64,000 bases of DNA from contig OU612068.1 in assembly GCA_914767715.1 (NCBI GenBank), forward strand, positions 13,764,001-13,828,000, read 5' to 3'. Positions within the stretch are counted from its first letter, which is position 1. Each line of letters begins with the position of its first letter. Source of the DNA: Membranipora membranacea. Taxonomy: Eukaryota > Bryozoa > Gymnolaemata > Cheilostomatida > Membraniporidae. The notes beneath the pieces were generated by a model, which saw nothing but the letters and a program-made list of their open reading frames with translations, ran no database searches and had not been told where the DNA came from. Of this stretch, positions 1-12,400 are shown piece after piece. Both the position numbers and the translations under genes were made by a program.

Positions 1-248
1 GTTGTTCGAGTTTCTTTTCCGGGTTTTATTTTATCATATTGAAAAGGATACAACATAAATGATCATTTCACTTGCAGGCTTTGTCCAGACCAGCCAAATG
101 TCAGGGGAACAAAATCCAAAATACTTTCATCTTGTTTTGTGTTGCTCAACCCAATATAACTAACACATAGCCAGTATTACCATAATATTTATTGCCATTC
201 TGAATTATACAAAGTGTGCAATGAAAAACAAAAACGCTCTGATTACAG
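1..248 (+). other. end of an intron of the dynein heavy chain gene
   Basis: No coding exon is evident here. The stretch ends in the acceptor (gattacag at 241-248) of the first dynein exon in the window. A second CAG near 79 is not followed by a reading frame that continues into the dynein sequence. The preceding dynein exons lie outside the window. Confidence 0.7.
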
Positions 249-3200
249 GTATGACACAGGATTTTCTGGATATAAGTAACATGATACAGTGGAGGCCGAT
301 GCTGTACGCTATCTCCTTCCTCCATACCGTCGTACAGGAGCGTAGGAAGTTTGGCCCTCTGGGCTGGAATATCCCCTACGAGTTCAATCAGTCTGACTGG
401 GGCGCCACCGTCCAGTTCTTCCAGAACCACCTCGACGATTGTGACATAAAGAAAGGCGTATCCTGGAACACGGTATGTCGTTATTAAAATCGCCTGACAA
501 AATAACCTAACCGAAACCCACGCCTAAAACAAGGAGTAAACAGCCAATAAAAGTTTGTGGTTATGTGGTATATAAATATATATTGAAATTTATGGAATTT
601 TGAAAGTAATTATCACCAATCACCATATCCCCAACTCCTTTTGTCCTACACTTTTCCTGGTGCACATTTTTCAATCAGTTGTTTGTGATAGCTGTGTGTC
701 CTGTTATTATGCCTCTCACTTCCATTAGATAATTTTGTTATATTGAGTGGGAACCTCCCAACTTAGGACAAGTCAAAAAAAACTCATAAAACAACCTCTC
801 TTGAATCACTAACTGAAATTGTTCACACATTTTGCTTCCCAACTGTAAACTTTTCTTGAATGGAAGGCACAATGATTCTCATGGGTTATCTCCCTTGTAA
901 AAATCGTCCACGTTTGCGCAACAAATGTTTTGAACGGGAACATTCATGACATGTCAACAAACCCAAAACAAACTTTTGTGAATCAGTCACCCCTTCCGAA
1001 ATCTGCGAAACTGGTGACATTTTGGTTTTATAAGGTATAAAATTCCAAACGGGTGTGTAATAATCGCTTCAAAACAAAGTCTTTATCACAACTATTTGAC
1101 TTTATTAGTATCATTATTCGGCAGGAAATACTGTGGAAAGTATTAAGTAAGGACTTGTGGTCGCTCATAGATGCAGCTGTTTTGTAGGTTCGATACATGA
1201 TCGGAGAGGTTCAATATGGCGGCAGGGTCACCGATGATTATGATAAACGATTATTAAATACTTTTGCACGGGTTTGGTTCAGTGATCTCATGTTCCACGA
1301 TGCCTTCCAGTTCTATACTGGTAAGTAGATGCAGCCTAGCCCCTCATAGACGTCCTGTCTGCTGGAAATGATTATAATATTAGAGATTATTATTTCAATT
1401 ACACAATCAACAAGCAATGACTCGTCTGCGGTGGAAATGGAGGACACAATGATTCTCTTGGTGGTTGACTTATCCGTTTGTGAATCTCAACATCTATTGC
1501 ATGTCTTGATATCTTGTCAGCTTTTCATTGAGTCATCCTTCCACTTTATCACAACTATCTAACAATGTTTCTGATTCTTTGTACAGAGTTATCTCCCTCA
1601 TACAAATCCTTCACGATTGCGCAACCAATGTTTTAGAAAAAATCATCATTGTCGAATCACAGTGTCATATGTGACAAATTAATTCTGCGATTACATGTAT
1701 ATAAATATTTTTATATATCATGTTATATATTAATTCAATTGTTTTCAAATGCATTAATTATAACTTATCAAAATATTATGTGACAAGTGTCATGTCTCAT
1801 GTTATTCTTAGACCATAGATTTCAACATGATAGCTCTTAATCATGATTGCCAAATGATGTGATATTTCTGCATACACAACTTTTCCTCTGTTTTGTATCA
1901 GGATACCGAATACCTCGATGTGGTAAGCTGGAGGATGTGTTAGACTTCGTTGACCATTTGCCTCAGGTAGATTCTCCCGAGGCGTTCGGTCTCCACCCCA
2001 ACGCGGACATCACATATCAAAGTAACATGGCTAAGGGTGTCCTCGATACAATCATGAATATCCAACCCAAAGATTCGTCAGGTATCTATGCAGAAGAGAT
2101 TAACTTATAGAAAGCTAGGGGGGTACTCTAAGATGTTGTGTCAGAGCAAAGCTAGCTAACTTAATCCCATTACATACCATTGCTGTGCATAAGGGATGTT
2201 AAAGGTTATCAGCACACCACACGCCTATCTTAAAACTCACTCAAATCATCTGATGATTTAAAGAAAAATGCAAATTTATGTTGTGATTGACTTAAACTGG
2301 TCTTACCAAATTTGGATGTAAAATTTATACAGTCATCCCCTCCTGTTAATGCAATTTTACCAGGAATAGATTCACAATTCACACAGCCTGCTAACACTTG
2401 TGTATATCTATCCAGGTGGAGGAGGAGAGACTAGAGAGACAGCCGTGTATCGTCTAGCCGGAGAAATGTTAGACAAATTACCTCCTGACTACAAGAGCCA
2501 TGAGGTCAAGGATAGGCTGAGGAGGATGGGACAACTTCAACCTCTCAATATCTTCCTGAAGCAGGAGCTAGATCGAATGCAGAGAGTCATCAGCACTGTC
2601 AGGACTACATTAGTTGATCTCAAACTGGCTATTGATGGTAAGTTTAGTGAGGCAAAGACCCTGTGTTGACCTTGACATTGCGTCCTGACATGACAATATG
2701 ACATCATGAAATGACACCCTGACATGACCTCATGACATCGTGACCGCAATGACGTCATTACGATGTCATGTTCACGTCATGTGACATCTTCGCGATATAT
2801 AGAACGGTTAAAATTGATCTTATTAATCGAGATTCAGCAAGGAGTGAATAAGTGATTTGGATTAAAATCTGTTTGGCTGAAATCTTTCATCGTGATAATT
2901 AAATTTAAATTTTTGAGAATGACAAAAGAATCTGCTAAGAATTTCTAACATAATTCAATTTTTGCTAAATGTCCAACCTATGACAATCCATTTATTGAAA
3001 CCAATCAAACCACAATCTTCTAGCTGTCAAATGATTTCAAATTATTAATATCGACTTTTACTGCAAAATAAATCAGCAAATGCAGTTGACCTCGGAAATA
3101 TTGCAAAGAGCCTTTACAGTTTGTCCCCCTCCATCATTGCGATAATTGTGAATGGTACACTTTTTCTAATTTTTTTATTCTGTTGCTTCTTCAGTTTCTG

Positions 3201-5430
3201 TCTTCTTTTTGGCACATTATGTACCCCGTAGAGAGAATATTACTTACCATAATAAAAATTTGTACAACTCAATTATTTTACCACCATTTAGTATTGAGGA
3301 CAAGCATCAAGTATTGAGGCAACAAAATAAACAAGCAGTACTATGATAGCTTTACAGCTAGTTACACCTTTAATCAGGGTAGTCTTCGGGTATGAAATGG
3401 TGGAAACATCAGCTGTTATATGACTAGACTCTGGGACGCGTTTGATGTTGATTCTAACTTCCTTTATTATAACAGGTACTATTATAATGTCGGAGGGACT
3501 GAGAGATGCTTTAGATAATATGTACGATGCTCGAGTACCTAACTCCTGGAGGAAAGTCTCCTGGCAGAGCAGCACCCTAGGCTTCTGGTTTACGGAACTT
3601 CTAGAGAGGAATGAACAGTTTGCTCGATGGTGCTTCGGAGGTCAGACTCTGTCATATATATAATTATATATTTATTTATATATAGTGCGTAAGATTGATA
3701 TCTCATTCTGCAGGATGCAGATGTTCACCGATTTAGATTTAACCACCTGTCATCAAAGTTGCCAGTTGCCAAATACTTGGAACATCTTCATACTAATATT
3801 GCTATCATTGATAAATGCTTAGTTTAACCAATTCGAAAAGATAATATTGTATAGAAAACAGAAACTAGGTGCATTCGTAGTTTAAAATAAGAAAACTTTA
3901 AGGCTTCCTGTCTGTATGCGAACATGATATACACACTCTGTCTGTATACCACCATAAAACAGGCGTTCTTGTTTTGTTGCCATGAAGGGAAGTAGTAACA
4001 GTTATTCTTATATTATTGCCACTGGTATGACTTTGCGCTAAATAATCATTAAAAGGTTATTGATATCACTGCCAATTTGGTATCAGGATACTAGCCGTTT
4101 TTGAGGAAGGGGATGTTGCCATGTTGATGATTTTTTATGGTTTGCAGGGCGGCCAAATCTGTTTTGGATGACAGGGTTCTTTAACCCTCAGGGATTCCTA
4201 ACTGCTATGCGACAGGAAGTGACACGGGCTCACAAAGGCTGGGCATTGGACAGTGTCACCCTACATAACGATGTCACCAAAATGCTCAAGGAAGATGTAC
4301 AAACTGCGCCAGCTGAAGGCAAGTCCTCTATAATCAACCATTAAACTAAGTTTATTCCGTTGAAAAGAAAACGTCGCAATCTTGAGATCATGATTATATG
4401 CCAGATCTCGTCAGTGACGAGCTCATAAGAGACTGTCCCCATCTCAAAAAAGTGCATTGGAATACATTTTCAAAGTTTTGTGTATGTTCTATGTATTGAC
4501 ACCACAGTTGGGCAGGATTATCGAATTAAGAGCTCGTGATTGAGCTGACACTAACCCTATCAAACTTGCTACCACCGACAGACCGCACCCCTCAATATTG
4601 CACCAGGATATCAAAGCTCAAATCCTTTAATCAGCCATCTTAGTAGAAGTGTGTCAAGTGTGACACCTAGAACCCTTTACACCAGAGCCTAACTCCTTGC
4701 TGTAAACATCCTTGTTTGAGGATATGATCTCACTCTGTTCAGTAACAGAAAATTCAATTAAAATGTCATCAATCTAGTTTCGGATTCACTCAATCGTCAA
4801 TATTACATCATCAAAACAGATAATAGTCACTGGCAATGGGGATATCCTGGTCAATGAGGTGTTTTCATTTTGGAGTTCATTTAATTAAATTAAAATAAAT
4901 TTGCAACTGAATATAGTTTTCTGAACCTAAAAAGGATGCTTGAGGTAAAGGGTTACACTAGTTGACCAAATCATTATCATGAGTCAAAGCCTGATGTGGG
5001 AATAGGTTGGTGGCTCCCTGTGAATAAAAAAGGCTATCAGTTTGATTGAGACCCGGATGTTTGTCAGTCTAGTGAGAGGCTCAGTCCAAACACTTGACTG
5101 TCAAAATACTAAGCCAAGTATTAAACTAGAGCCTTAAATATTTCAGGTGTATTTGTATATGGACTGTATCTGGACGGTGCCGGCTGGGATCGAAAAAATA
5201 TACGTCTGTGTGAGCCCACTGCTAAAGTGCTATTCTGTATGCTGCCTGTGGTCCATATGTATGCAGTAAATACGGGCGCGACACGTGACCTCCGACTCTA
5301 TCAGTGTCCAGTGTATAAGAAACCATGCCGTACTGATCTGACCTACATCACAGCTATATTCCTGAAGACCAACCAGAGTCCAGATTACTGGATACTGAGA
5401 GGCGTTGCGGCACTCTGCGACATCAAGTAA
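249..5430 (+). CDS. axonemal outer-arm dynein heavy chain, DNAH5/DNAH8 type, C-terminal part (5' truncated by window edge)
   Basis: Motor subunit of the ciliary outer dynein arm; only the C-terminal 458 residues (after AAA6, the C-terminal cap) are in the window. Exons: 249-472, 1188-1320, 1902-2081, 2416-2637, 3476-3640, 4148-4318, 5147-5430; all phases join. Diagnostic stretches are [74 protein letters not shown] and [15 protein letters not shown], and the end [13 protein letters not shown], which match vertebrate DNAH5 and DNAH8 from memory much better than inner-arm chains. DNAH5 and DNAH8 split within vertebrates, so the symbol is left open. The intron after 4318 begins with GC instead of GT. 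A possible polyadenylation signal AATAAA lies at 5845-5850. The next gene (RFX6-like) is convergent. Confidence 0.95.
2667..2790. repeat. degenerate GACAT/ATGAC-rich repeat
   Basis: Within the dynein intron after 2637, the words gacat, atgac and tgacatcatga recur many times in about 120 bases, on both strands (some are self-complementary, e.g. aatgacgtcatt). It looks like a decayed simple satellite. No function is implied. Confidence 0.55.
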
Positions 5431-6427
5431 ACAAAACCACATGTCAACATGTCCACATGAACACATGTCCGCATGTGCACATAGTCTGATAACAATGTCT
5501 ACATGTGCACATAATCTGAGAACGTGTATAGGTTCTCAAGGGTTTGCTTGGGCACAGTGGTGTGGTGGATATTTGATGACGGTATATATATGTATTTATA
5601 TATACAGACCGCAGATACCAAAGTTCATTGCTCATTGCGTTTAAGTTAGTCTTAATTTATCCCGATGATGCGATTCATGAGTATCTCAAGCCTCATGAAC
5701 TGGCATCGTTATCCCCTTATCCTGATTCTGTGCACTGATGCACCAACACAGCATGATGAATTCCGCATTGTCATGTAGCTGTCTTGTTTATCAACCCTTT
5801 ATTTTTTCCCTTCGTTGCTGTTATGTTTTTGTTGAGGAAACTCCAATAAAATAATGAAACCAAAATCAACGAAATGATTTTGACAAGAAACAAACAGCAG
5901 TATTAATGTAACTATTATGTACCCGATTATGTCACCTCGTGACAGGTGGAATTTTGTCACTTGGGCAACAGTTTGACAGTTATAGATGGTCATGACAAAC
6001 CGCTAACTACTTCCATCGAGGATGGATGGGAAACCTCTCAAATGACAACCTGTGCATATTGCAAGTGCTTTCCTCCAATATAACATGTGTCATCAATGCA
6101 AATGGTTTCTGTCTATGCAGAGAGAATGGAAATCCATTCTCCCTGGTCTATGTGGCTGAATGGAAAACACATGGTTTTCTTAATCCAAATGTTAATGTTA
6201 ACAATGTCTTAGTAATGATAACAATAATATGATGAGCAGATTTGAAATCTTTGTCTTGACATTAAATAAATATACTATAAAAAAAATTACACACTTAACA
6301 ATATAAATAAAATAATATAACAATATTAACGCGTAGTCCGCTGTGCATTTACAATTCTATACAAAGTGATACTATTTGCTTTGGTATTGAGCTACCATTT
6401 CCGAGCTACCAACTCCAAGTTGGTTTC
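5431..6427. other. intergenic region between convergent 3' ends (dynein / RFX6-like)
   Basis: Holds the 3' UTRs of both genes. At 5440-5525 there is a run of degenerate acatgt words (ccacatgtcaacatgtccac and similar), followed by a TA-rich stretch near 5580-5610. An AATAAA at 5845-5850 could end the dynein transcript. Reading frames of 60-80 codons here show no splice-site support or recognisable domain. Confidence 0.6.
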
Positions 6428-9400
6428 TTAGCTGAACATATTATAGATTGGCGGTAAATTATGATTAGTTTCCGCTGCTTGGTGAGAATAATCGATTGAT
6501 CTCATCTCATAGCCTGAAAAAAAAAATATAATTGTTGTAACTTGTGACGAAATTAGGCAGTTATGAGTGGTATCAAAGTTGTTTTATCTTTGCGCATTAT
6601 TTTTTTAGTCTCATGTTGAGACTTGAAGTATTGTATTATACATACATACCAGCGGCAGCAGTAATTGGCATTGCTGCTGGATGATATGCATTGCTATGAG
6701 CCATACTCGCCTCCCTATCATTGTAGTATGTGTAATTACCTCCGTAGTAAGCTGCAAATAATGCCAACCGTTCAATCAGTACATGGATAGATTGTTGCCT
6801 TATCATCAAGAAGTGACTCTATTTCATTGTTATTTACAATAATGTGGCAGCTTTTGAATCTGCTACCATCGTACCATACCATACCAAATAGTAGGTGCTA
6901 TCACCCGGTGAGAGCGTCTCTTTTACTAAAACACTGCCATGGAGCTAGTTTAAATCATCAAACTGTGCTGAGATCGCTGGTCGTAGCATTTCATTTTCAA
7001 ACACTTGGATAGGGAAAGTGGTCAATTACAAAATGCTATAACCAGCAATCCTTGCACAGTTTGTGCACTTTCAATACCACGGAGTCAGATATGTGTACGG
7101 TAAGGCTTGTTTAGATATATAACCAACTAACCCATAGTTTGAGCTGACTGATAGGGCTGTATGAACGTGTGCTGCCCCCCTATCCACCACTGTGGGGGTG
7201 TGTGAGGGGTATTGTATCTACATGAGCTTTGTGATTCATGTGTGGCTGACACCATCGTCGAGCTATGACTCACACCACCACAACCAGGCTATAAAAATAA
7301 GAAGAAATGAACTTCATATGGGGTATAAAATTCTAGTGGCTGAAGAGATCTTTGGTGTTAACTTTCCTACTGGTTATTGAAAATCAGTGCTAGGGTGGTG
7401 CGTTTGAATTTGGATCATATCAATATCTCATAAGGGCGAAAGTGAAACTGATGTGCCAAGTATCTCCCAAATAGCTGGCAGATGGAAGCATATCCTGTGC
7501 CACCCAAACAAAGCCCTGTAGGGAATTGTCTGCAGTGGGAATCACAGCAGGCCCTTCTACACTTTTTACACCAGTGACGCCACTACTGAAGTACCGGCGC
7601 TTTAATCAACCAAGCTACTCCCACCTCTATCTGCCTCATTATATAATCGGGTGCTTTCTGACAGGGGTTGATGGATTATTAGAGCTAAAACGTGATGGGG
7701 GTTAAGTATCAACTCCTCCAGATTTGATGGTTAGGACATTTCAATCTTCAACTGAATAATAAAAAACTTGTGACACATTATTACCTGATTAAATTGAGTC
7801 GGATGATTGATGTAATTATGATGATCTGTTGGGTATGAGAAGCTCTGAGCGTGTGCCGCTTTTTGCATTTCAATGGCATCAACACAATAGCCACCATCTG
7901 AAATGGAAGAATAAAAGAAATGAAAGTTGTGTGCCCTTTGTTAGCAATAAGACAATTCTTTGATCACATCAATAAAAGATTGAAATGTTGAAGATATATG
8001 CATGTCAGCAAAATAGTGTTGTTTATCATTGCTGTAATTCTACTGGGTTCATCATCAACGGCTACTTCACATCACCAACTTTTACTGTTTAGTATGAAAA
8101 ACAAAATATTTGACTGGCCCAGAGAGGTTTGCAAAGAGCCCTAATATTAGGGAAAACTGTATTTTTGTGAAAATATTCTGATTAGTATAACAATCAACCC
8201 TCCAAACATAAAACTTTATCATTCTTTCTCTCTCCTTTTTTTGCTCTTTTTCCCCCCTGATTTCTTTGGCACGTTACGGAAAACATCTGTGCAGGATGAT
8301 ATTGTCTGCCGATTAAAATAGTGTATAAATGTGATGCATGCTGCTGTTACTTTACCTGTAGTGGAAGGGCTAGGTAGAGCATACTGTTGTATGTTAGTCA
8401 TGAGCTCCTGTGTGCTATACTCATGTAGCTGGGATTCAACAGCTACCAGTATATACTCATCTAGTAACAGTCGCACAAGATTAACGGAAGTCAGACTCGA
8501 TGCCTTTTGTTCATTCAGAACCTCCATAAGCTGCGAGCCGAATCTTGACCACACAAGCAGAAATGAGTGAGCTTTCTTCCTGAACATCTTGTTGTTACCT
8601 CCACAGGGCTGAAATTTGAATACTAAAGTCAAACATCGATTCAAAAAAAACATTTGCGCTGTTAAGTCACTCGTCATCCGACTGGTTTACGTGTTTTGTA
8701 GTGTGTCGGAAAAACCCACAGACATAATGTACCTAAGATAGGTCAAGTCAACGATAAGGGCAGGCCAACACAGCTCACCAAATCACCAATTAGATCAAAT
8801 ATTTGTCTTTTGTTATATTAAGATTCCATGATAGTCACATGTGTAAAGGTCGGTTATGAAATCCAAAAGAAAAACACATACCTTGACTACTCTTTGGTTG
8901 AGGGTTGCATCGAGCCACTCTGTAAAGGCTTCTACTGTAGCTTGTTTATGTAAAACCTCCTTCAATTGGCACAGCACTAAAAGGCAAAGAAAGGTATTTT
9001 ACATTTCTCTCCAAATAATATGCTCTGTGACAAAATGCACATGAACAGGTCCAGGTTTGTTTTGCCAAAAAAGGGTTTGGTGGAAAATTTTCAAAATCGG
9101 TTGACCATCTTATCATTAGAAGCATCTAATCATTGACTAAATGACATAGAATTATCTCAGCAGCCCCAAACAACAACAACAAAAATGGGGCCACTGACAT
9201 ATGGTAAGTTCTTTGCTTTCTTTGATGTAATATGTTGTCAATCATTTAACGGTTGGTGGCATATTACATTTAAGTACGAAAAAAAGGAAAATGATATTTT
9301 CAACAACTCACATTCTGATTCCATGATTTCTAAAGTTGTGTCCCCTGGTTGTTCTGCGGGTTGAGTTATCTCCACACTATTGACATCTGCACTCATTTGA

Positions 9401-12400
9401 TTCACCATTTGGCAGTCATACAACACCGGTCTCACCATCTAAGCCAAAATATTGATGAATTTATTGTTATGTCAGTGTTTAAGAATCTTAGATACACTCT
9501 CAAATTAAGCTATAAGAGCAATTTCTAGCTAAATAAAAACATGTGAAGGCCTGTATGATGGCACCAAGTCTTCCTGACTTTGATTATTTGTTTAAAGAAA
9601 ATTATTTTATACATTATCACTTATCAGTTAAGAGTTGTAGCATATTACATTGAATATTGGTCATTCAGTTATTTAATATTCAACCAAAAAAGTTTTTCCA
9701 CGCAACAGCAGAGTTTCAACTAAGGAGCAATTTTAATTCTATTGAAACTCTTGAAAAAAAAATTGAGATATAAAAACATAACATACCTGAGCAAGGTGTA
9801 TGAAGGCAGCCTGACGTTTCAGAGCCTGAATGAACTGCTGGGACACAGAGATCTTACGCTGTACAAGCCTGTGTGGTAATGCTGACAGGCAATGACTCAG
9901 CCATATCTCCCAATTTCTTACTATGTTTTCTACTTCTACCAATAATCTAAAGTGAAAAAGGAATACAACTCCCAGTTACCATCAACATGTACGAGTTATG
10001 TATGGTAATCGCAAGGAATAACAGCTCTCCTTGGTAATGGATATTTTTAATTTTTGATCAGAAATTAAAAATCATACCAATTTACATGTACAACTAAATC
10101 AAATGGTAAAGCCGGAGGTGCAAAGAAATTTTGAGAATAGATCTATCTACACACTATATTATGCAATATGCAACCTCAAGCCAAAACATTTCTCTTCAAC
10201 CATTCCATGGTAAAAAACGTGGTCTCAAAAAACCAAAATAGTAAAAGTTGTACAACAGTTAATACTCCTCGCAGACCTGTGATTAATGGAGCCACAAAGT
10301 GTAGGACTGAGAAGAGAAAGCAGAGCTTTTCTCAGTTTTTTTATGAAACATAACTCATAATTCGGTATTTGTGTACAAGCTTTGTACTTACTGGTCGGAG
10401 ACTTCCTGCATAGAGGCTGGTATAAGAACATCTAATAATGAATTATAAAGCATTGTATCACAGTATGCCATCACGTCGATCACAACGTCCCTGTCAAGTA
10501 AACATAACAGGTGCTCCGGAATTCCCTGCCAGAAATGCATTAGATATGTCGGCACCTAAAAAAGATAAAGATCTCCATAAAGGGTCGGACCAGAACACAC
10601 AAAAACTTGACTTGAATTGCTAAATGCACAGAACTGATTAATTTTCTTTGATATTCTTATATACTATCTATGTATAATATTTCTCCTGTGAACAGAGGTC
10701 AACCGTTTGTTTCTAACTTGAGATGAAAATATTTATAATTTTGAAACCTATTCATTCCAAGGAATAATGCTAGGATAAAGGTTAGCTAACTTCCTAATAT
10801 GGTTCAGATTTTAATTTTAACATGATCTCAATTTGTGGATGATTTATAATTACAATTCTATTAGCTTACCTCTATAAAACGAGATGAGATAATTGTGTCT
10901 AGTATACACTGGCAGTGAGTGTGGTACATCACCAGTAATGTGTCAAACTGAAAAAAAAGGTTGGATTAGCAATGGCGGAATCATCAACATAAGTCGCTGG
11001 GTACATTATATTTTGATTCTCTCTGACCCTCTGTCTATATAGGAAGGTTGAGGATGGTTTATATCAATCCAATAAACACACCCCTTACATATCAATTGAG
11101 TGATTTAAATTTAAAAAAAAGGATTGGTCCTAACCCCATTATATCTGGACATTGTTTGTCATTGAGCAAGAAATATTGTACCAATACTAATAGTATTATT
11201 AATCGTCCTTGATTGTACTCTCCACGTCCTTGATTTTACACACCACACCGAATTCAAAGATTGTTGATCTTGCTCATAAATAAGTTATGAACTATGGCCG
11301 GTCATTGCATCCTAGACGTTCAAATTCTGATTACATCTCCCCATAAATAGGGGGAAAATACAATAGAATTCAATATTTTCATAATAGCTATGATATCTAT
11401 GTTTATCAGATATTTACAGACGCATGTTATTAGGTAATATATTTATATAACATCACTGATATGTGTCTGTGATATCTGCCTGCGCATGCAGGTGTTTCTT
11501 AGACTAAAGATAAGAATGATTAAAATGAGCTATAGAATATTATTCTAGAAAGAAATTGGTTAATAAATTGTCACATGGACTCAGCCCAAATTGATAGAAA
11601 ATATTTATTCATACAGTGTCATACGGATATGGAAAGATTAATTATGAGACCTAGTGGTAACAAATTCTGTTAACAACCACAGCAAAATGTAATACTTTTC
11701 GGTTGCCCTACAAGCCAAACATATACACCGCACTGAGCCACTTGTAGTATTTTTATACTCTCAAAATTGATAGCGCGAAATAAGATATTAAAAAGATAGT
11801 AACTGTTGTTTTCTGAAAATTTCAATCCCAAAATAGAGGCCACTCATATGTACCATTAGATAACGCTCTACACTTGATCATCCCAACAAAATTTGATGTG
11901 CTTGTAAAATTGGTTAGGAGGAACCACAATTAAATATGAGGTAGAATTCCAGGCACGTGATAATTTAGATTAAAATGCTCAAGAGCCATCTTCACATTGA
12001 TAGAAAACAATGGCTCAATTAGGTTTGAGTTAACTTTCGCTTCTTGAAGATTATTTATTTTGCACTAATAGTTTATTGCTTTCAAGATTAGCCGCCTCCT
12101 AGCCTTCAGCATTCTAATAATCATAAATGAGGGGGTCATCCCCATGTGCCCCCTTTACAGAAATGGGCCTTAGTCTAAGCGGCCTCTCTTCAAGTAGACA
12201 AACAGTTTATTGGTGATAAATACGATGATAATGAATCATCAACCCTGTGACAATGGTCTGGTCAGGTTTACCATCTTATCCACTAAACTAAAAGTCATAA
12301 ATCAAGTTATTCAAGTACACCAATCATTATGATATTTACACAAAATAAGATACATGGTGGAAAGTAAATAATGCAACAATTGCTAATCTAATGCTGACAA

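Noticed and set aside
7192-7380. 62-codon plus-strand frame
   Set aside because: Overlaps an RFX6-like intron; no acceptor, donor or domain.
8219-8355. Extension of the RFX6 exon reading frame past 8356 (lysine-rich tail)
   Set aside because: A splice donor at 8355 followed by correctly phased downstream exons shows this is intron, and it is part of a repeat.
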